DNA from: Halovulum sp039180525
Lineage (GTDB): Bacteria; Pseudomonadota; Alphaproteobacteria; Rhodobacterales; Rhodobacteraceae
DNA length: 64,000 bases
NCBI GenBank assembly: GCA_039180525.1
Contig: JBCDDF010000002.1
Span: 109,010 to 173,009, forward strand
Reading direction: 5' to 3'
Part shown: piece by piece, positions 1 to 8,159 of the stretch
Layout: each line of letters starts with the position of its first letter
Position numbering within the stretch: position 1 is the first letter of the stretch
Translations under genes and position numbers: made by a program
The notes under the pieces: model-generated
Seen by the model: only the letters and a program-made list of their open reading frames with translations
The model's database searches: none
What the model was told of the DNA's origin: nothing

Positions 1-848
1 TGGCAGAGCACCACTTCGTGATGACCACCACCACGGCGAATGCGGGTGCGGTGTTGCGCCATCTGGAATTCGCCCGCCAATGCCTGTGGCCGGATCTGGA
101 TGTGCACCTGGCCTCGATCACCGACGGCTGGGCGCAGTTCGCCGTGGCCGGCCCGCAAAGCCGCGCGCTGCTGTCGCAGGCAGTCGACGGGCTGGATCTG
201 TCCAACGACGCCTTTCCGTTCATGGCCTGCGCCGAGACGACCGTTTTCGGCGGGACGCCGGCGCGGCTGTTCCGCATCTCCTTTTCCGGCGAACTGGCTT
301 ACGAGATCGCGGTGCCGGCGCGATTCGGCGATGCGATGATCCGTGCGCTGATGGCGGTCGGTGCGCCGCTGGGCGTGGTGCCCTACGGCACCGAGGCGTT
401 GGGCGTGATGCGCATCGAAAAGGGCCATGCCGCGGGCAACGAGATCAACGGCCAGACCACCGCCCGCATGCTGGGTCTGGCCGGGATGGTGTCGCCGAAA
501 AAGGACGCGATCGGCACGCGGTTGTCCATGCGGCCAGAGATGAACCGCCCCGACGATCTGCGGCTGATGGGATTCCGGCCCGTCGACCGCGCCGCTGCGC
601 TGCACGCCGCCGCGCATTTCCTGACCCCGGGCGACCCCGCAGATATGGCCCACGACCAGGGCTGGATGAGTTCCGTCGCGTTCTCCCCCAGCCTGGGCCA
701 CGCCATCGGCCTGGGGTTTCTGAGGCACGGCCAGGACCGGCTGGGCGAGACCGTGCGCGCCTATGACCCGCTGCGGGGCGGCGATGTGCCGGTCGAGGTC
801 TGCCCCTGCGACCAGATCGATCCGGAGGGGGGGCGCCAGCGTGGCTGA
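1..848 (+). CDS. soxA: Sarcosine oxidase alpha subunit, C-terminal part (5' end outside window)
   Basis: This is the C-terminal part of the alpha subunit of heterotetrameric sarcosine oxidase, which demethylates sarcosine to glycine and passes the one-carbon unit to tetrahydrofolate. The open frame enters from the left edge, so the ATG at 18 is internal; it reads through the family motif H-F-V-M-T-T-T. About 281 codons are visible and correspond to the GcvT-like folate-binding domain, including G-x-A-G-N-E-I-N-G-Q-T-T and a V-S-P-K-K-D segment. The stop overlaps the GTG start of the gamma-subunit gene, as usual in soxBDAG operons. The N-terminal FAD/NAD half cannot be judged here. Confidence 0.93.
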   Translation, partial: AEHHFVMTTTTANAGAVLRHLEFARQCLWPDLDVHLASITDGWAQFAVAGPQSRALLSQAVDGLDLSNDAFPFMACAETTVFGGTPARLFRISFSGELAYEIAVPARFGDAMIRALMAVGAPLGVVPYGTEALGVMRIEKGHAAGNEINGQTTARMLGLAGMVSPKKDAIGTRLSMRPEMNRPDDLRLMGFRPVDRAAALHAAAHFLTPGDPADMAHDQGWMSSVAFSPSLGHAIGLGFLRHGQDRLGETVRAYDPLRGGDVPVEVCPCDQIDPEGGRQRG

Positions 849-1404
849 GACAATCCTGACCGCCGCGCCGGCGCTGGACGACGCGCTGGTGATGGGGCCG
901 AACCGGGTCGCCGAACGCGGCGATCTGTCGATGGTCTCCGTCGCCATCCCCCAGGGCGGCGGCCCCGACCTGGAAGAGGCATTGCAGGCGGCGTTCGCAT
1001 TGGCCATGCCGGCGCCGCTTCTGGGCAGTGACACGGGGCAGATACGCGCGATCAGCAGCGGTGCGGACCAGATCCTGCTGGTGTTCCCGCACACCGCCCC
1101 CCGCCCCGCCCTTTTCGTCGCGGAGAAACTGGCGGGCGCGGGCTATGCCGTCGACCAGACCGACGCGCTGCTGATGCTGGAGATCGTCGGCCCCGATACG
1201 CCGGCGGCATTGGAGCGTCTGTGCCCTCTCGATTTCCGCGGCATGGGCGATGGCGCGGCGGCCCGCACGGTGATGGACCATATCGCTGTCACCCTGCTGC
1301 GATGCGAGGCGGAGCGGTTCCAACTCATCTGCGCCCGGTCGTTTGCGCACTCCCTTCTGCACGCGGTCGAGACCGCGTACCGGGACGTCATCGAACCGGT
1401 CTAG
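841..1404 (+). CDS. soxG: Sarcosine oxidase gamma subunit
   Basis: The 187-residue product matches the small gamma subunit of heterotetrameric sarcosine oxidase, a cytoplasmic subunit that completes the alpha-beta-gamma-delta enzyme. I chose the GTG at 841, which overlaps the soxA stop by 8 bp, over an ATG at 763 that lies deep inside soxA. Visible family features are a fold related to the GcvT C-terminus, a conserved V-M-D-H-I stretch and a C-terminal R-S-F-A-H-S-L motif. It is the last gene of the operon. Its TAG stop shares bases with the stop of the convergent TetR gene, so there is no room for a terminator between them. Confidence 0.9.
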   Translation: MAETILTAAPALDDALVMGPNRVAERGDLSMVSVAIPQGGGPDLEEALQAAFALAMPAPLLGSDTGQIRAISSGADQILLVFPHTAPRPALFVAEKLAGAGYAVDQTDALLMLEIVGPDTPAALERLCPLDFRGMGDGAAARTVMDHIAVTLLRCEAERFQLICARSFAHSLLHAVETAYRDVIEPV

Positions 1405-2036
1405 CGCCTCTCCACCAGCCGCATCACCGTGTCTATGTTGAAGGCCAGCCGCGCCTCCAACGCCTCTGCCGCCATGAAATCGCGTTCATAGAGAAACGCC
1501 CCGGTGAAGCGGTTGGTCAGATAGTAGTACCCGATCGCCGCGATCGTCGTGTTCAGTTGCACGGGGTCGATGCCCGCGCGGAAAATTCCTTCCGCCGCGC
1601 CGCGGCGCAGGATGTCAGCGGTCATGTCGGTGAATTTCCGGCTGGGCGTGCGCAACCGCTCGGACGCCTTGATATGCCGTGCGCGATGCATGTTCTCGCT
1701 GTTCACCAGCGTGATGAACTCGGGGTTTTCCAGGTAGTACTCCCAGGTGAAACGCACCAGCCTGATCAGCGCCTCGCGCGGGGGCAGCTTGTCGAGTTGC
1801 AACGCCCGCTCGGCGCTGCGGATGGCCAGATACGCCTCCTCCAGTACGGTCTGAAACAGTCCCTTCTTGCTGCCGAAATAGTGGTAGATCATCCGCTTGT
1901 TGGCCCGGGCCCGGTCGGCGATCACGTCCACGCGGGCGCCGCCGAGGCCCAGATTGGCGAATTCCTGCTTCGCGGCGTCCAGAATGCGGGCCTTGGTCGC
2001 GTCCGCGTCGCGCACGCGGGGCTTTTCTGCTGCCAT
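1401..2036 (-). CDS. TetR family transcriptional regulator
   Basis: A 211-residue TetR-type repressor. The N-terminal helix-turn-helix occupies about residues 15-60 (R-I-L-D-A-A, then K-R-M-I-Y-H-Y-F-G-S-K-K-G-L-F, the classic recognition-helix region). The rest is a helical ligand-binding domain that looks like the TetR_C_6/RutR-like group. The frame stays open upstream to 2186, but only from the ATG at 2036 does the protein have a normal TetR length. The gene diverges from a GMC oxidoreductase whose promoter carries a 16-bp palindrome; the same palindrome recurs at two promoters near 4.7-4.8 kb. I infer that it represses this local catabolic set. The ligand is unknown. Confidence 0.9.
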   Translation of the reverse strand: MAAEKPRVRDADATKARILDAAKQEFANLGLGGARVDVIADRARANKRMIYHYFGSKKGLFQTVLEEAYLAIRSAERALQLDKLPPREALIRLVRFTWEYYLENPEFITLVNSENMHRARHIKASERLRTPSRKFTDMTADILRRGAAEGIFRAGIDPVQLNTTIAAIGYYYLTNRFTGAFLYERDFMAAEALEARLAFNIDTVMRLVERR

Positions 2037-2143
2037 ACCTAACTCTTTCGTTCCGCCAAGGCCCCCGAAAGGCCGTGGATACTCCGCATCGCCAGTATAA
2101 CGAAATCCGCCGCCAAGAGGCCATCGCAGGGGCGGGTGCTTTC

Positions 2144-2171
2144 TTGACGTAACCGAGCGGTTACTTATAGT
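2144..2171 (+). promoter_or_regulatory. Promoter of the GMC gene with TetR-type operator between -35 and -10
   Basis: A sigma-70-like promoter is readable as TTGACG (2144-2149), a 16-bp spacer, then TATAGT (2166-2171). The spacer is filled by the palindrome GTAACCGAGCGGTTAC (2149-2164), with perfect 6-bp arms. An operator placed between the -35 and -10 is a typical repression site. Closely related 16-mers occur at 4715-4730 and 4802-4817 next to other genes of the cluster. That the binder is the divergent TetR protein is inference. Confidence 0.75.
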
Positions 2172-2198
2172 CGAGGTCGAAGGCATGGAGGGTTTGCA

Positions 2199-2252
2199 AT
2201 GGGCACACTGCGTAAAGACCCCCTGCCCGCCCCGCGACGCAGGGTCGTCTGA
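2199..2252 (+). CDS. Possible 17-residue leader peptide upstream of the GMC gene
   Basis: A short frame encoding MGTLRKDPLPAPRRRVV starts at an ATG preceded by a strong GGAGGG (2187-2192) at 6-nt spacing. It ends in a TGA that overlaps the ATG of the GMC oxidoreductase (TGATG). The layout would allow translational coupling or a leader-peptide function. The GMC start also has its own AGGG at 2241-2244, so coupling is not required. No family can be recognised, and the ORF could be fortuitous. Confidence 0.3.
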   Translation: MGTLRKDPLPAPRRRVV

Positions 2253-3853
2253 TGCCCGCCAAAAGCTATGACTACGTCATCGTCGGCGGCGGGTCGGCCG
2301 GTTGCGTGCTGGCCAATCGGCTGAGTGCGGACAGCGCCGCACGGGTGCTGCTGCTGGAGGCCGGCGGGCCGGACCGCCATCCGCTGATCCACATGCCCGT
2401 GGGTTTTGCCAAGATGACCGCCGGGCCGCATACATGGGGCTTCAAGACCACACCGCAAGCCCATGCGAACGATCGCGAAATACCCTATGCGCAGGCGCGC
2501 GTCATTGGTGGCGGATCTTCGATCAATGCGGAGATCTTCACCCGTGGCCACCCGGTCGACTACGACCGCTGGGCCAGCGAGGAGGGCTGCGCCGGATGGG
2601 GTTTCGACGACATCCGGCCCTATTTCCTGCGCGCCGAGGGCAACACGGTTCTGGCCGGCGACTGGCACGGCACCGAGGGGCCGTTGGGTGTCTCCAACAT
2701 CCCCGATCCGCAGCCGATGACCCGCGCGTTCGTGCGCGCCTGCCAGGAGCACGGTCTGCCCTTCAACGCGGATTTCAACGGCCCCGGACAGGCGGGCTGC
2801 GGGTTCTATCAGACCACCACCCGCCACGTACGGCGCTGTTCGGCCGCCGTTGCCTACCTGCGCCCGGCCCGAAGGCGCCCGAACCTAACCGTGGAAACCG
2901 GCTGCCAGGTTCGCCGCATCACCTTTGACGGCACCCGCGCCACCGGGGTTGCCTATGGCACGCGCCACGGCCCGCAGACCGCCCTGGCGGAGGCAGAGGT
3001 GCTGGTCACAGCGGGCGCGATCGGCTCTCCCAAGATCCTGATGCTGTCGGGCATCGGCCCGGCGGCGCATCTGCGCCAGCACGGGATCGACACCATCGTC
3101 GACCTGCCGGGCGTCGGCAGCAATCTGAACGACCATTTCGGGATCGACATCGTCGCCGAACTGAAATCCCATGACAGTCTGGACAAATACAACAGGTGGC
3201 ACTGGGCGGCCTGGGCCGCGGCGCAGTACTATCTGTTCCGCTCCGGCCCGATCACCTCGAACGTGGTGGAAGGCGGCGCGTTCTGGTTTGCCGACCCGGC
3301 CGCGCCCGTGCCGGATCTGCAGTTTCACTTCCTGGCCGGGGCCGGTGCCGAGGCCGGCGTGCCCAGCGTGCCGCCCGGCGCATCGGGGATCACGCTGAAC
3401 TCCTACACCCTGCGGCCGAAATCGCGCGGCACGGTGCGGCTTCAGTCGGCCCAGGCGCAGGACCCGCCGCTGATCGACCCGAACTTCCTGGGGCACCCAG
3501 ACGACCTGAAAACCTCCGTCGAGGGGGTGAAGATCAGCCGAGAGATCTTTGACCAGCCCAGCCTGCGAAAGCACATCCGCCAAATGCGCTTCCCCGATGA
3601 CGACATCAAGAGCCAGGCCGCGTTCGAGACCTATGCCCGCCAGCACGGGCGTACGTCCTACCACCCGGTTGGCACCTGCAAGATGGGCACGGACGAGATG
3701 GCGGTCGTGGACCCGCAACTGCGCGTGCATGGGCTGGACGGTATCCGCGTCTGCGACAGCGCGATCATGCCCAGCCTGATCGGATCCAACACCAATGCGC
3801 CGACGATCATGATCGCGGAACGGGCCAGCGACATGATCCGGGGCAATCGCTAA
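2252..3853 (+). CDS. GMC family FAD-dependent oxidoreductase (choline/alcohol dehydrogenase-like)
   Basis: A 533-residue glucose-methanol-choline oxidoreductase that should oxidise an alcohol to an aldehyde or ketone with FAD. The N-terminal Rossmann motif V-G-G-G-S-A-G is at residues 11-17, followed by the family signature G-G-G-S-S-I-N-A near residue 90. The catalytic pair appears as His about 471 (S-Y-H-P-V-G-T-C-K-M-G) and Asn about 515 (S-N-T-N-A-P). Length is normal for the family and there is no signal peptide, so it is cytoplasmic. It carries the TetR-type operator promoter and heads this regulon. It is often annotated as choline dehydrogenase, but no betaine genes are nearby, so the substrate is open. 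Confidence 0.88.
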   Translation: MPAKSYDYVIVGGGSAGCVLANRLSADSAARVLLLEAGGPDRHPLIHMPVGFAKMTAGPHTWGFKTTPQAHANDREIPYAQARVIGGGSSINAEIFTRGHPVDYDRWASEEGCAGWGFDDIRPYFLRAEGNTVLAGDWHGTEGPLGVSNIPDPQPMTRAFVRACQEHGLPFNADFNGPGQAGCGFYQTTTRHVRRCSAAVAYLRPARRRPNLTVETGCQVRRITFDGTRATGVAYGTRHGPQTALAEAEVLVTAGAIGSPKILMLSGIGPAAHLRQHGIDTIVDLPGVGSNLNDHFGIDIVAELKSHDSLDKYNRWHWAAWAAAQYYLFRSGPITSNVVEGGAFWFADPAAPVPDLQFHFLAGAGAEAGVPSVPPGASGITLNSYTLRPKSRGTVRLQSAQAQDPPLIDPNFLGHPDDLKTSVEGVKISREIFDQPSLRKHIRQMRFPDDDIKSQAAFETYARQHGRTSYHPVGTCKMGTDEMAVVDPQLRVHGLDGIRVCDSAIMPSLIGSNTNAPTIMIAERASDMIRGNR

Positions 3854-3867
3854 CACCAACGGCGCGG

Positions 3868-4686
3868 TCAGTCCCAGTTCGGCGCCCAGGGGGAAACGTC
3901 CGCGGTGACGATCCGGTAGCCGGTCCGGGTCAGCGCCTCGATCCGGGCCATATCGACATGGGACAGGGTGAAATCCATGATCTCGAAGTTCGCGCGGATG
4001 TTCTCAGGCTTGGTCGACATCGTGTTCATGCTGACACCCTTCTGCAGGATCCAACGCAACGCCACCTGGGCCGCCGATTTGCCATAGGCCGCGCCCAGAT
4101 CGCTCAAAAGCGGGTGCTTGAAGATCTCTCCACGCGCGACCGAGCAGTAGGAGGACAGCGGGACGCCGGCCGCGTTGGCGCCGGCCAGCAGCGCATCCTG
4201 GTTCAGAAGCGGGTGGAATTCGACCTGATTGGTGACCAACGGTGCATCCACGATCCGCACCGCCTGTTCCAACATCGCGACGGTATAGTTCGACACCCCG
4301 ATATGCCGCGTCAGGCCGCGGCGCAGGCATTCTTCCAAAAGCCGCAGCGGCGCGGCGATCTGCCCGTCCTCCGGCGGCCAGTGCAGCAACAGAACGTCCA
4401 CCGCGTCGACCTGCAGCGCCGTGAGGCTGGCCTCCACCGAGGCGACGAACCGGTCGGCGCCGAAATTGTCGGGATGCACCTTTGTGGTGATGCACAGATC
4501 TTTGCGCGGCAGGCCTGTGGCCTTCAGCGCAGCACCGGTGTCGGCCTCGTTGCGGTACATTTGCGCGGTGTCAAAAGCCCGATAACCGATCTTCGCCGCC
4601 GTCTGGATCGCCCGATGCGCCTCTTCGCCCTTTAGTGGAAAGGTGCCGAACGCGCGCTGAAAGGTGTTCTGGAAATAGATGCTCAT
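3868..4686 (-). CDS. Aldo/keto reductase
   Basis: A 272-residue NADPH-dependent aldo/keto reductase of the 2,5-diketogluconate reductase type. Visible elements are G-Y-R-A-F-D-T-A-Q-M-Y-R-N-E (catalytic Asp and Tyr), I-T-T-K-V-H (catalytic Lys), L-L-L-H-W-P (catalytic His), G-V-S-N-Y and N-Q-V-E-F-H-P. An in-frame ATG at 4713 would lengthen the protein by 9 residues, but that codon lies inside the predicted -10 element, so the ATG at 4686 is preferred. It converges on the GMC gene and diverges from the CoA-transferase. A TetR-type operator covers its promoter, placing it in the same regulon. Confidence 0.88.
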   Translation of the reverse strand: MSIYFQNTFQRAFGTFPLKGEEAHRAIQTAAKIGYRAFDTAQMYRNEADTGAALKATGLPRKDLCITTKVHPDNFGADRFVASVEASLTALQVDAVDVLLLHWPPEDGQIAAPLRLLEECLRRGLTRHIGVSNYTVAMLEQAVRIVDAPLVTNQVEFHPLLNQDALLAGANAAGVPLSSYCSVARGEIFKHPLLSDLGAAYGKSAAQVALRWILQKGVSMNTMSTKPENIRANFEIMDFTLSHVDMARIEALTRTGYRIVTADVSPWAPNWD

Positions 4687-4711
4687 GGCCGCGCCCCCGG
4701 GTGTTTCGGTC

Positions 4712-4740
4712 ATTGTAACCTTTTAGTTACTTAAGCGGAA
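4712..4740 (-). promoter_or_regulatory. Aldo/keto reductase promoter with second TetR-type operator
   Basis: Reading leftward, a -10 element TACAAT (4717-4712) follows a 17-bp spacer and a weak -35 TTCCGC (4740-4735). The palindrome GTAACCTTTTAGTTAC (4715-4730) lies across the spacer and -10, the same geometry as at the GMC promoter. It shares GTAACC-N4 and GTTAC with that site. The predicted transcription start near 4705 fits translation from 4686, not 4713. Confidence 0.65.
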
Positions 4741-4800
4741 GCCGGATGTCGTAGACGATCCACGCATCTTGCACGCCGGCGGTGGCATCGGCATAGTCGA

Positions 4801-4817
4801 TATAACTGTTTGGTTAC
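4801..4817 (+). promoter_or_regulatory. Third TetR-type operator, upstream of the CoA-transferase
   Basis: The 16-mer ATAACTGTTTGGTTAC (4802-4817) matches the two other sites in its right arm (GGTTAC) and keeps the same 16-bp length, with a weaker left arm. A TATAAC at 4801-4806 could be the -10 of the rightward transcript, but no convincing -35 is visible. It lies 32 bp before the GTG start at 4849. Confidence 0.55.
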
Positions 4818-4848
4818 TTGAGGCGCGAAAAGCGCCCGGGAGACGCCC

Positions 4849-6420
4849 GTGAGCAAAGAGATCACCGCCGCCGACGCCGCCCGCCTGATCCCCGATGGTG
4901 CGATGGTGGCGGTCAATTCCTCCAGCGGCCTGTGCTGCCCGGATGCGGTGCTGGCGGCGATCGGCGACCGTTTCGAAACTTCGGGCGCGCCATGCGATCT
5001 GACCACCATTCATCCCATTGCCGCCGGTGATTTCTTCGGCACGAAGGGGATCGACCATATCGCAAAACCGGGATGTCTCAGCCGCATCCTGGGCGGATCC
5101 TATCCTTCGGGCCCCAGCGATGCCGAGCCGCCGCGCATCTGGCGGATGATCGCCGCCAACGAAGTCGCGGCGTACAACCTCCCCTCCGGCATCCTCTTCG
5201 ACATGCTGCGCGAGGGCGCGGGCAAACGGCCCGGGGTGCTGACAAAGGTGGGCATGGACACGTTCGTCGACCCCGAACTGGAGGGCGCCGCGATGAACGA
5301 CGCCGCGCGCGCCAAACCGATCGTGCATCGGGAACGGTTCGCGGGCGAAGATTGGTTGTTCTTTGCGGCGTTGGCGCCCGATGTGGCCATCATCCGCGCC
5401 ACCACCGCCGATCAGCGCGGCAATCTGAGCTTCGAGAGCGAGGGCGCCTATCTGGGCGCGATGGAGATGGCGCTGGCCGCCCACAATTCCGGCGGCGTCG
5501 TGATCGCCCAGGTGCGGCAGGTGGCGGCCAACGGCTCGATCCGGCCGCATGACGTGCATGTGCCGGGCATTCTGGTCGACCATGTGGTGGCGGCGCCGGA
5601 CATGCTGCAGACCACCGCGACGCCGTATGACCCGGCGATTTCCGGGGAGGTGATCCGCCCGCTGGACAGCTTTCGGGATATGGATTTCGGCGTGCCCAAG
5701 GTCATCGCCCGCCGGGTCGCGCAACAGATGCAGCGCGGCTGGGCCGTCAATATCGGCTTTGGCGTTTCGGCCAACGTGCCGCGCATCTTTCTGGAAGAAC
5801 GGCAGCACGGCGCCGTCACCTGGGTCATCGAACAGGGCGCGGTAGGGGGCGTGCCGCTGTTGGATTTCAAGTTCGGCTGCGCGGCAAATGCAGAGGCCTT
5901 TGTCGCATCGCCGCATCAGTTCGCCTATTTCCAGGCCGGCGGCTTCGATTGCGCGTTGCTGTCGTTTTTGGAGATCGGCGCCGACGGGTCGGTCAACGTC
6001 TCTCGCCTGGCCGCGACGCCGCACCGGACCGCCGGCGCGGGCGGGTTCGTGGACATCACCGCGCGCGCACGGCGGATTGTCTTTTCCGGAACCTTCAACG
6101 CCGGCGCAAAGATGCGTCTGGCAGACGGCCGGCTGGCAATCGACCGCGAGGGCAAGATCGCCAAGCTGGTACCGCAAGTCGATCAGGTATCTTTTTCGGG
6201 CCGTCGCGCGATCGCGCAGGGCCAGCATGTCACCTATGTCACCGAGCGGTGCGTGATGCGGCTGACTAAGGACGGCCTGGAGGTCACCGAAATCGCCCCC
6301 GGCCTGGATCTGGAGCGCGACATCCTGGCCCAAGCCCACGCGCCGCTGCGGGTGTCGGCGGATCTGCGAGAGATGGACGCCGCGCTGTTTCGCCCAGAGC
6401 CCATGGGGCTGGCGCTGTGA
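4849..6420 (+). CDS. Fused acyl-CoA:carboxylate CoA-transferase (YdiF/3-oxoacid CoA-transferase family)
   Basis: A 523-residue protein with both CoA-transferase lobes (the usual A and B subunits) in one chain, as in YdiF or propionate CoA-transferase. It should activate a carboxylic acid by moving CoA onto it. The catalytic glutamate is visible as Glu328 in V-I-E-Q-G-A-V-G-G, matching the family E-x-G-x-x-G motif. The GTG at 4849 is the only sensible start after the operator. The stop overlaps the GTG of the following enoyl-CoA hydratase by GTGA, so the two are translationally coupled. Context suggests that it converts an acid made by the upstream oxidoreductases to a CoA thioester. Confidence 0.88.
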   Translation: MSKEITAADAARLIPDGAMVAVNSSSGLCCPDAVLAAIGDRFETSGAPCDLTTIHPIAAGDFFGTKGIDHIAKPGCLSRILGGSYPSGPSDAEPPRIWRMIAANEVAAYNLPSGILFDMLREGAGKRPGVLTKVGMDTFVDPELEGAAMNDAARAKPIVHRERFAGEDWLFFAALAPDVAIIRATTADQRGNLSFESEGAYLGAMEMALAAHNSGGVVIAQVRQVAANGSIRPHDVHVPGILVDHVVAAPDMLQTTATPYDPAISGEVIRPLDSFRDMDFGVPKVIARRVAQQMQRGWAVNIGFGVSANVPRIFLEERQHGAVTWVIEQGAVGGVPLLDFKFGCAANAEAFVASPHQFAYFQAGGFDCALLSFLEIGADGSVNVSRLAATPHRTAGAGGFVDITARARRIVFSGTFNAGAKMRLADGRLAIDREGKIAKLVPQVDQVSFSGRRAIAQGQHVTYVTERCVMRLTKDGLEVTEIAPGLDLERDILAQAHAPLRVSADLREMDAALFRPEPMGLAL

Positions 6421-7196
6421 GCGTGGATCGCGTGCGGCTGGACATTGCCGGCGGGATCGCGCGGCTGACCCTGGATCGGGCGGACAAGCGCAACGCGCTG
6501 GACGCGGCGATGGTTGCGGCCCTGGGCGCGCGCTGCGGCGAGATCGAGCGAAGCGCCGCGCGCGTGGTGATCCTGTCGGGCGATGGGCCGGCATTCTGCG
6601 CCGGCGGCGACATCGCCGCCTGGTCGGCGGAACGTCCCACCGATTTCGGCCGGCATTGGGTGCGCGACGGGCACGCGGTCTTCGATACGCTGGCCCGGCT
6701 ACGCCAACCGGTGATCGCGGTCCTGGACGGCGATGCCCTGGGCGGCGGGCTGGAATTGGCCGCCTGCGCCGACCTGCGGATTGCCGAAACCCAGATCCGC
6801 ATCGGCCAGCCCGAACCGTCGCTGGGCATCATCCCCGGCTGGTCCGGCACGCAACGCGCCGCGCGCCGTTTCGGGGCGCAACTTGTCCGGCGGATGACGG
6901 TGTTCGGCGAGACCTTCACCGCGGAACAGGCGCTGAACCTGGGTCTGGTGGATCGGGTCGTGGCCAGCGGACAGGCGCAGGCGGCCGCCGAGGACGCTGC
7001 CGCGCAGGTCATCGCCCGCAGCCCGCGCGCGACCGAACTTGCCAAGATGATGATCAACGCCGCCGATGGTGAAGACGCCGAGCGCGTGATCGAGGCAATG
7101 GCCGGGTCCATCGCGGCCGGCAGTTCCGATCTGGTGGAGGGCCTGGCGGCGTTTCGGGCCAAGCGGCGGCCGGATTTCAGTGGGGATGAAACCTGA
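6417..7196 (+). CDS. Enoyl-CoA hydratase/isomerase family protein
   Basis: A 259-residue crotonase-fold enzyme. The oxyanion-hole segments are clear: F-C-A-G-G-D-I near residue 60 and A-L-G-G-G-L-E near residue 108. A candidate catalytic Glu sits in I-G-Q-P-E-P-S-L-G-I-I-P-G. The GTG start overlaps the CoA-transferase stop (GTGA), which indicates one operon. Following a CoA-transferase, hydration or isomerisation of an acyl-CoA is the likely step. Crotonase paralogues also include hydrolases and decarboxylases, so the exact reaction is not settled. Confidence 0.88.
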   Translation: MSVDRVRLDIAGGIARLTLDRADKRNALDAAMVAALGARCGEIERSAARVVILSGDGPAFCAGGDIAAWSAERPTDFGRHWVRDGHAVFDTLARLRQPVIAVLDGDALGGGLELAACADLRIAETQIRIGQPEPSLGIIPGWSGTQRAARRFGAQLVRRMTVFGETFTAEQALNLGLVDRVVASGQAQAAAEDAAAQVIARSPRATELAKMMINAADGEDAERVIEAMAGSIAAGSSDLVEGLAAFRAKRRPDFSGDET

Positions 7197-7673
7197 ACCG
7201 AAACCGCGCCCCGCGTGCGCACGACGCGCGCTAAGCCGCGTCTAAACCGCGCAGCCGGCGCCGATCAGCGGGAACCGCACGCCGACATCGCGCCAGCGAC
7301 GCCGCCAATCCGGATCGCCACCGAAGCCCCGATGCGCCCGTAAAGGCCTGGCATCATGTTGGATCCGGTCTTCGATCACCTACCCCAAAAACGCCAAACG
7401 CCTTTTACTTCAGGTGATTAGCGCAGAAACCTACCGCAACTCACTGCCCCGCACCTGGGGGCCGGCGACGCACCGCAGGCGGCGACCGCCCACGTGAGCG
7501 CGTCCGTGATCCGGGCGGACCTCACGCGTTGCTACGAAAGCACGTGCTCAGTTTCAACTCTTTGAATAGACTTTGTAACCGGCCGAAGCTAGGTTCCGGC
7601 CACCGGCGCAAAGCTGGGGGAGGTTGGGTGCAGTTCTGCGCTCGGAACACATCTTTTCCATGAAAGGTGCGAA
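7197..7673. other. Intergenic region without a convincing gene
   Basis: This 477-bp stretch has no ORF with recognisable family features. A 45-codon frame on the minus strand (7242-7379) is open but not recognised. Near the pseudoazurin start lies the inverted repeat TTCAA-N4-TTGAA (7553-7566). It has the size of an FNR/CRP-type site but not the FNR consensus TTGAT-N4-ATCAA. No clear promoter could be assigned. Confidence 0.4.
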
Positions 7674-8159
7674 ATGTCTTTTGATATCACACGTCGAACC
7701 CTTGTCGGGACGGCACTGGCCGCCACCTTGGTGCGGCCGAGCTTCGCGGCGACGACGCACGAGGTGCAGATGCTCAATCAGCACCCGGACAACCCGCGGC
7801 TGCGGCAGGTCTTTTCACCGCGGATCATCGTCGTGCAACCGGGTGACACGGTGTCGTTCAAGGCGGTCGATCGCGGCCACAACAGCGCCAGCGTCGAGGA
7901 GATGATCCCCGAGGGCCGCGAAGGTTGGGACGGAAAGATCGGCGAGGATGTCGACGCGGTCTTCGACGCCCCCGGGTTCTACGGCTACCACTGCACGCCG
8001 CACGCGACGGTCGGCATGGTCGGTCTGGTCATCGTCGAGGGCGAGGGCATGATGGACAATCTGGAAGCCGCCCAAGGCGTGCGCCAGCGCGGGCGTGCCC
8101 GTGCCGTCTGGGAAGAGATCTGGGAAGAGGTTGCGGGCATGGAGTTCGCCACCAGCTGA
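7674..8159 (+). CDS. Pseudoazurin (type I blue copper protein), Tat-exported
   Basis: A 161-residue periplasmic cupredoxin of the pseudoazurin type, a soluble electron carrier usually feeding nitrite or nitrous-oxide reductase or cytochrome peroxidase. The N-terminus has a twin-arginine signal (T-R-R-T-L-V) with cleavage likely after S-F-A near residue 26. The copper ligands are all present: His in D-R-G-H-N-S-A-S, Cys and His in Y-H-C-T-P-H, and Met in A-T-V-G-M-V-G. The C-terminal helical tail, rich in Glu and Arg, is slightly long. No denitrification genes are adjacent, so its redox partner is not evident. Confidence 0.92.
   Translation: MSFDITRRTLVGTALAATLVRPSFAATTHEVQMLNQHPDNPRLRQVFSPRIIVVQPGDTVSFKAVDRGHNSASVEEMIPEGREGWDGKIGEDVDAVFDAPGFYGYHCTPHATVGMVGLVIVEGEGMMDNLEAAQGVRQRGRARAVWEEIWEEVAGMEFATS

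Noticed and set aside
4687..4713. ATG at 4713 as start of the aldo/keto reductase
   Set aside because: It overlaps the predicted -10 element; the ATG at 4686 fits the promoter and the family start.
7242..7379. 45-codon open frame on the minus strand between the crotonase and pseudoazurin genes
   Set aside because: GTG start without a ribosome binding site and no family pattern; treated as chance.
7553..7566. FNR box upstream of pseudoazurin
   Set aside because: The inverted repeat is TTCAA-N4-TTGAA, not TTGAT-N4-ATCAA, so it is reported only as an inverted repeat.
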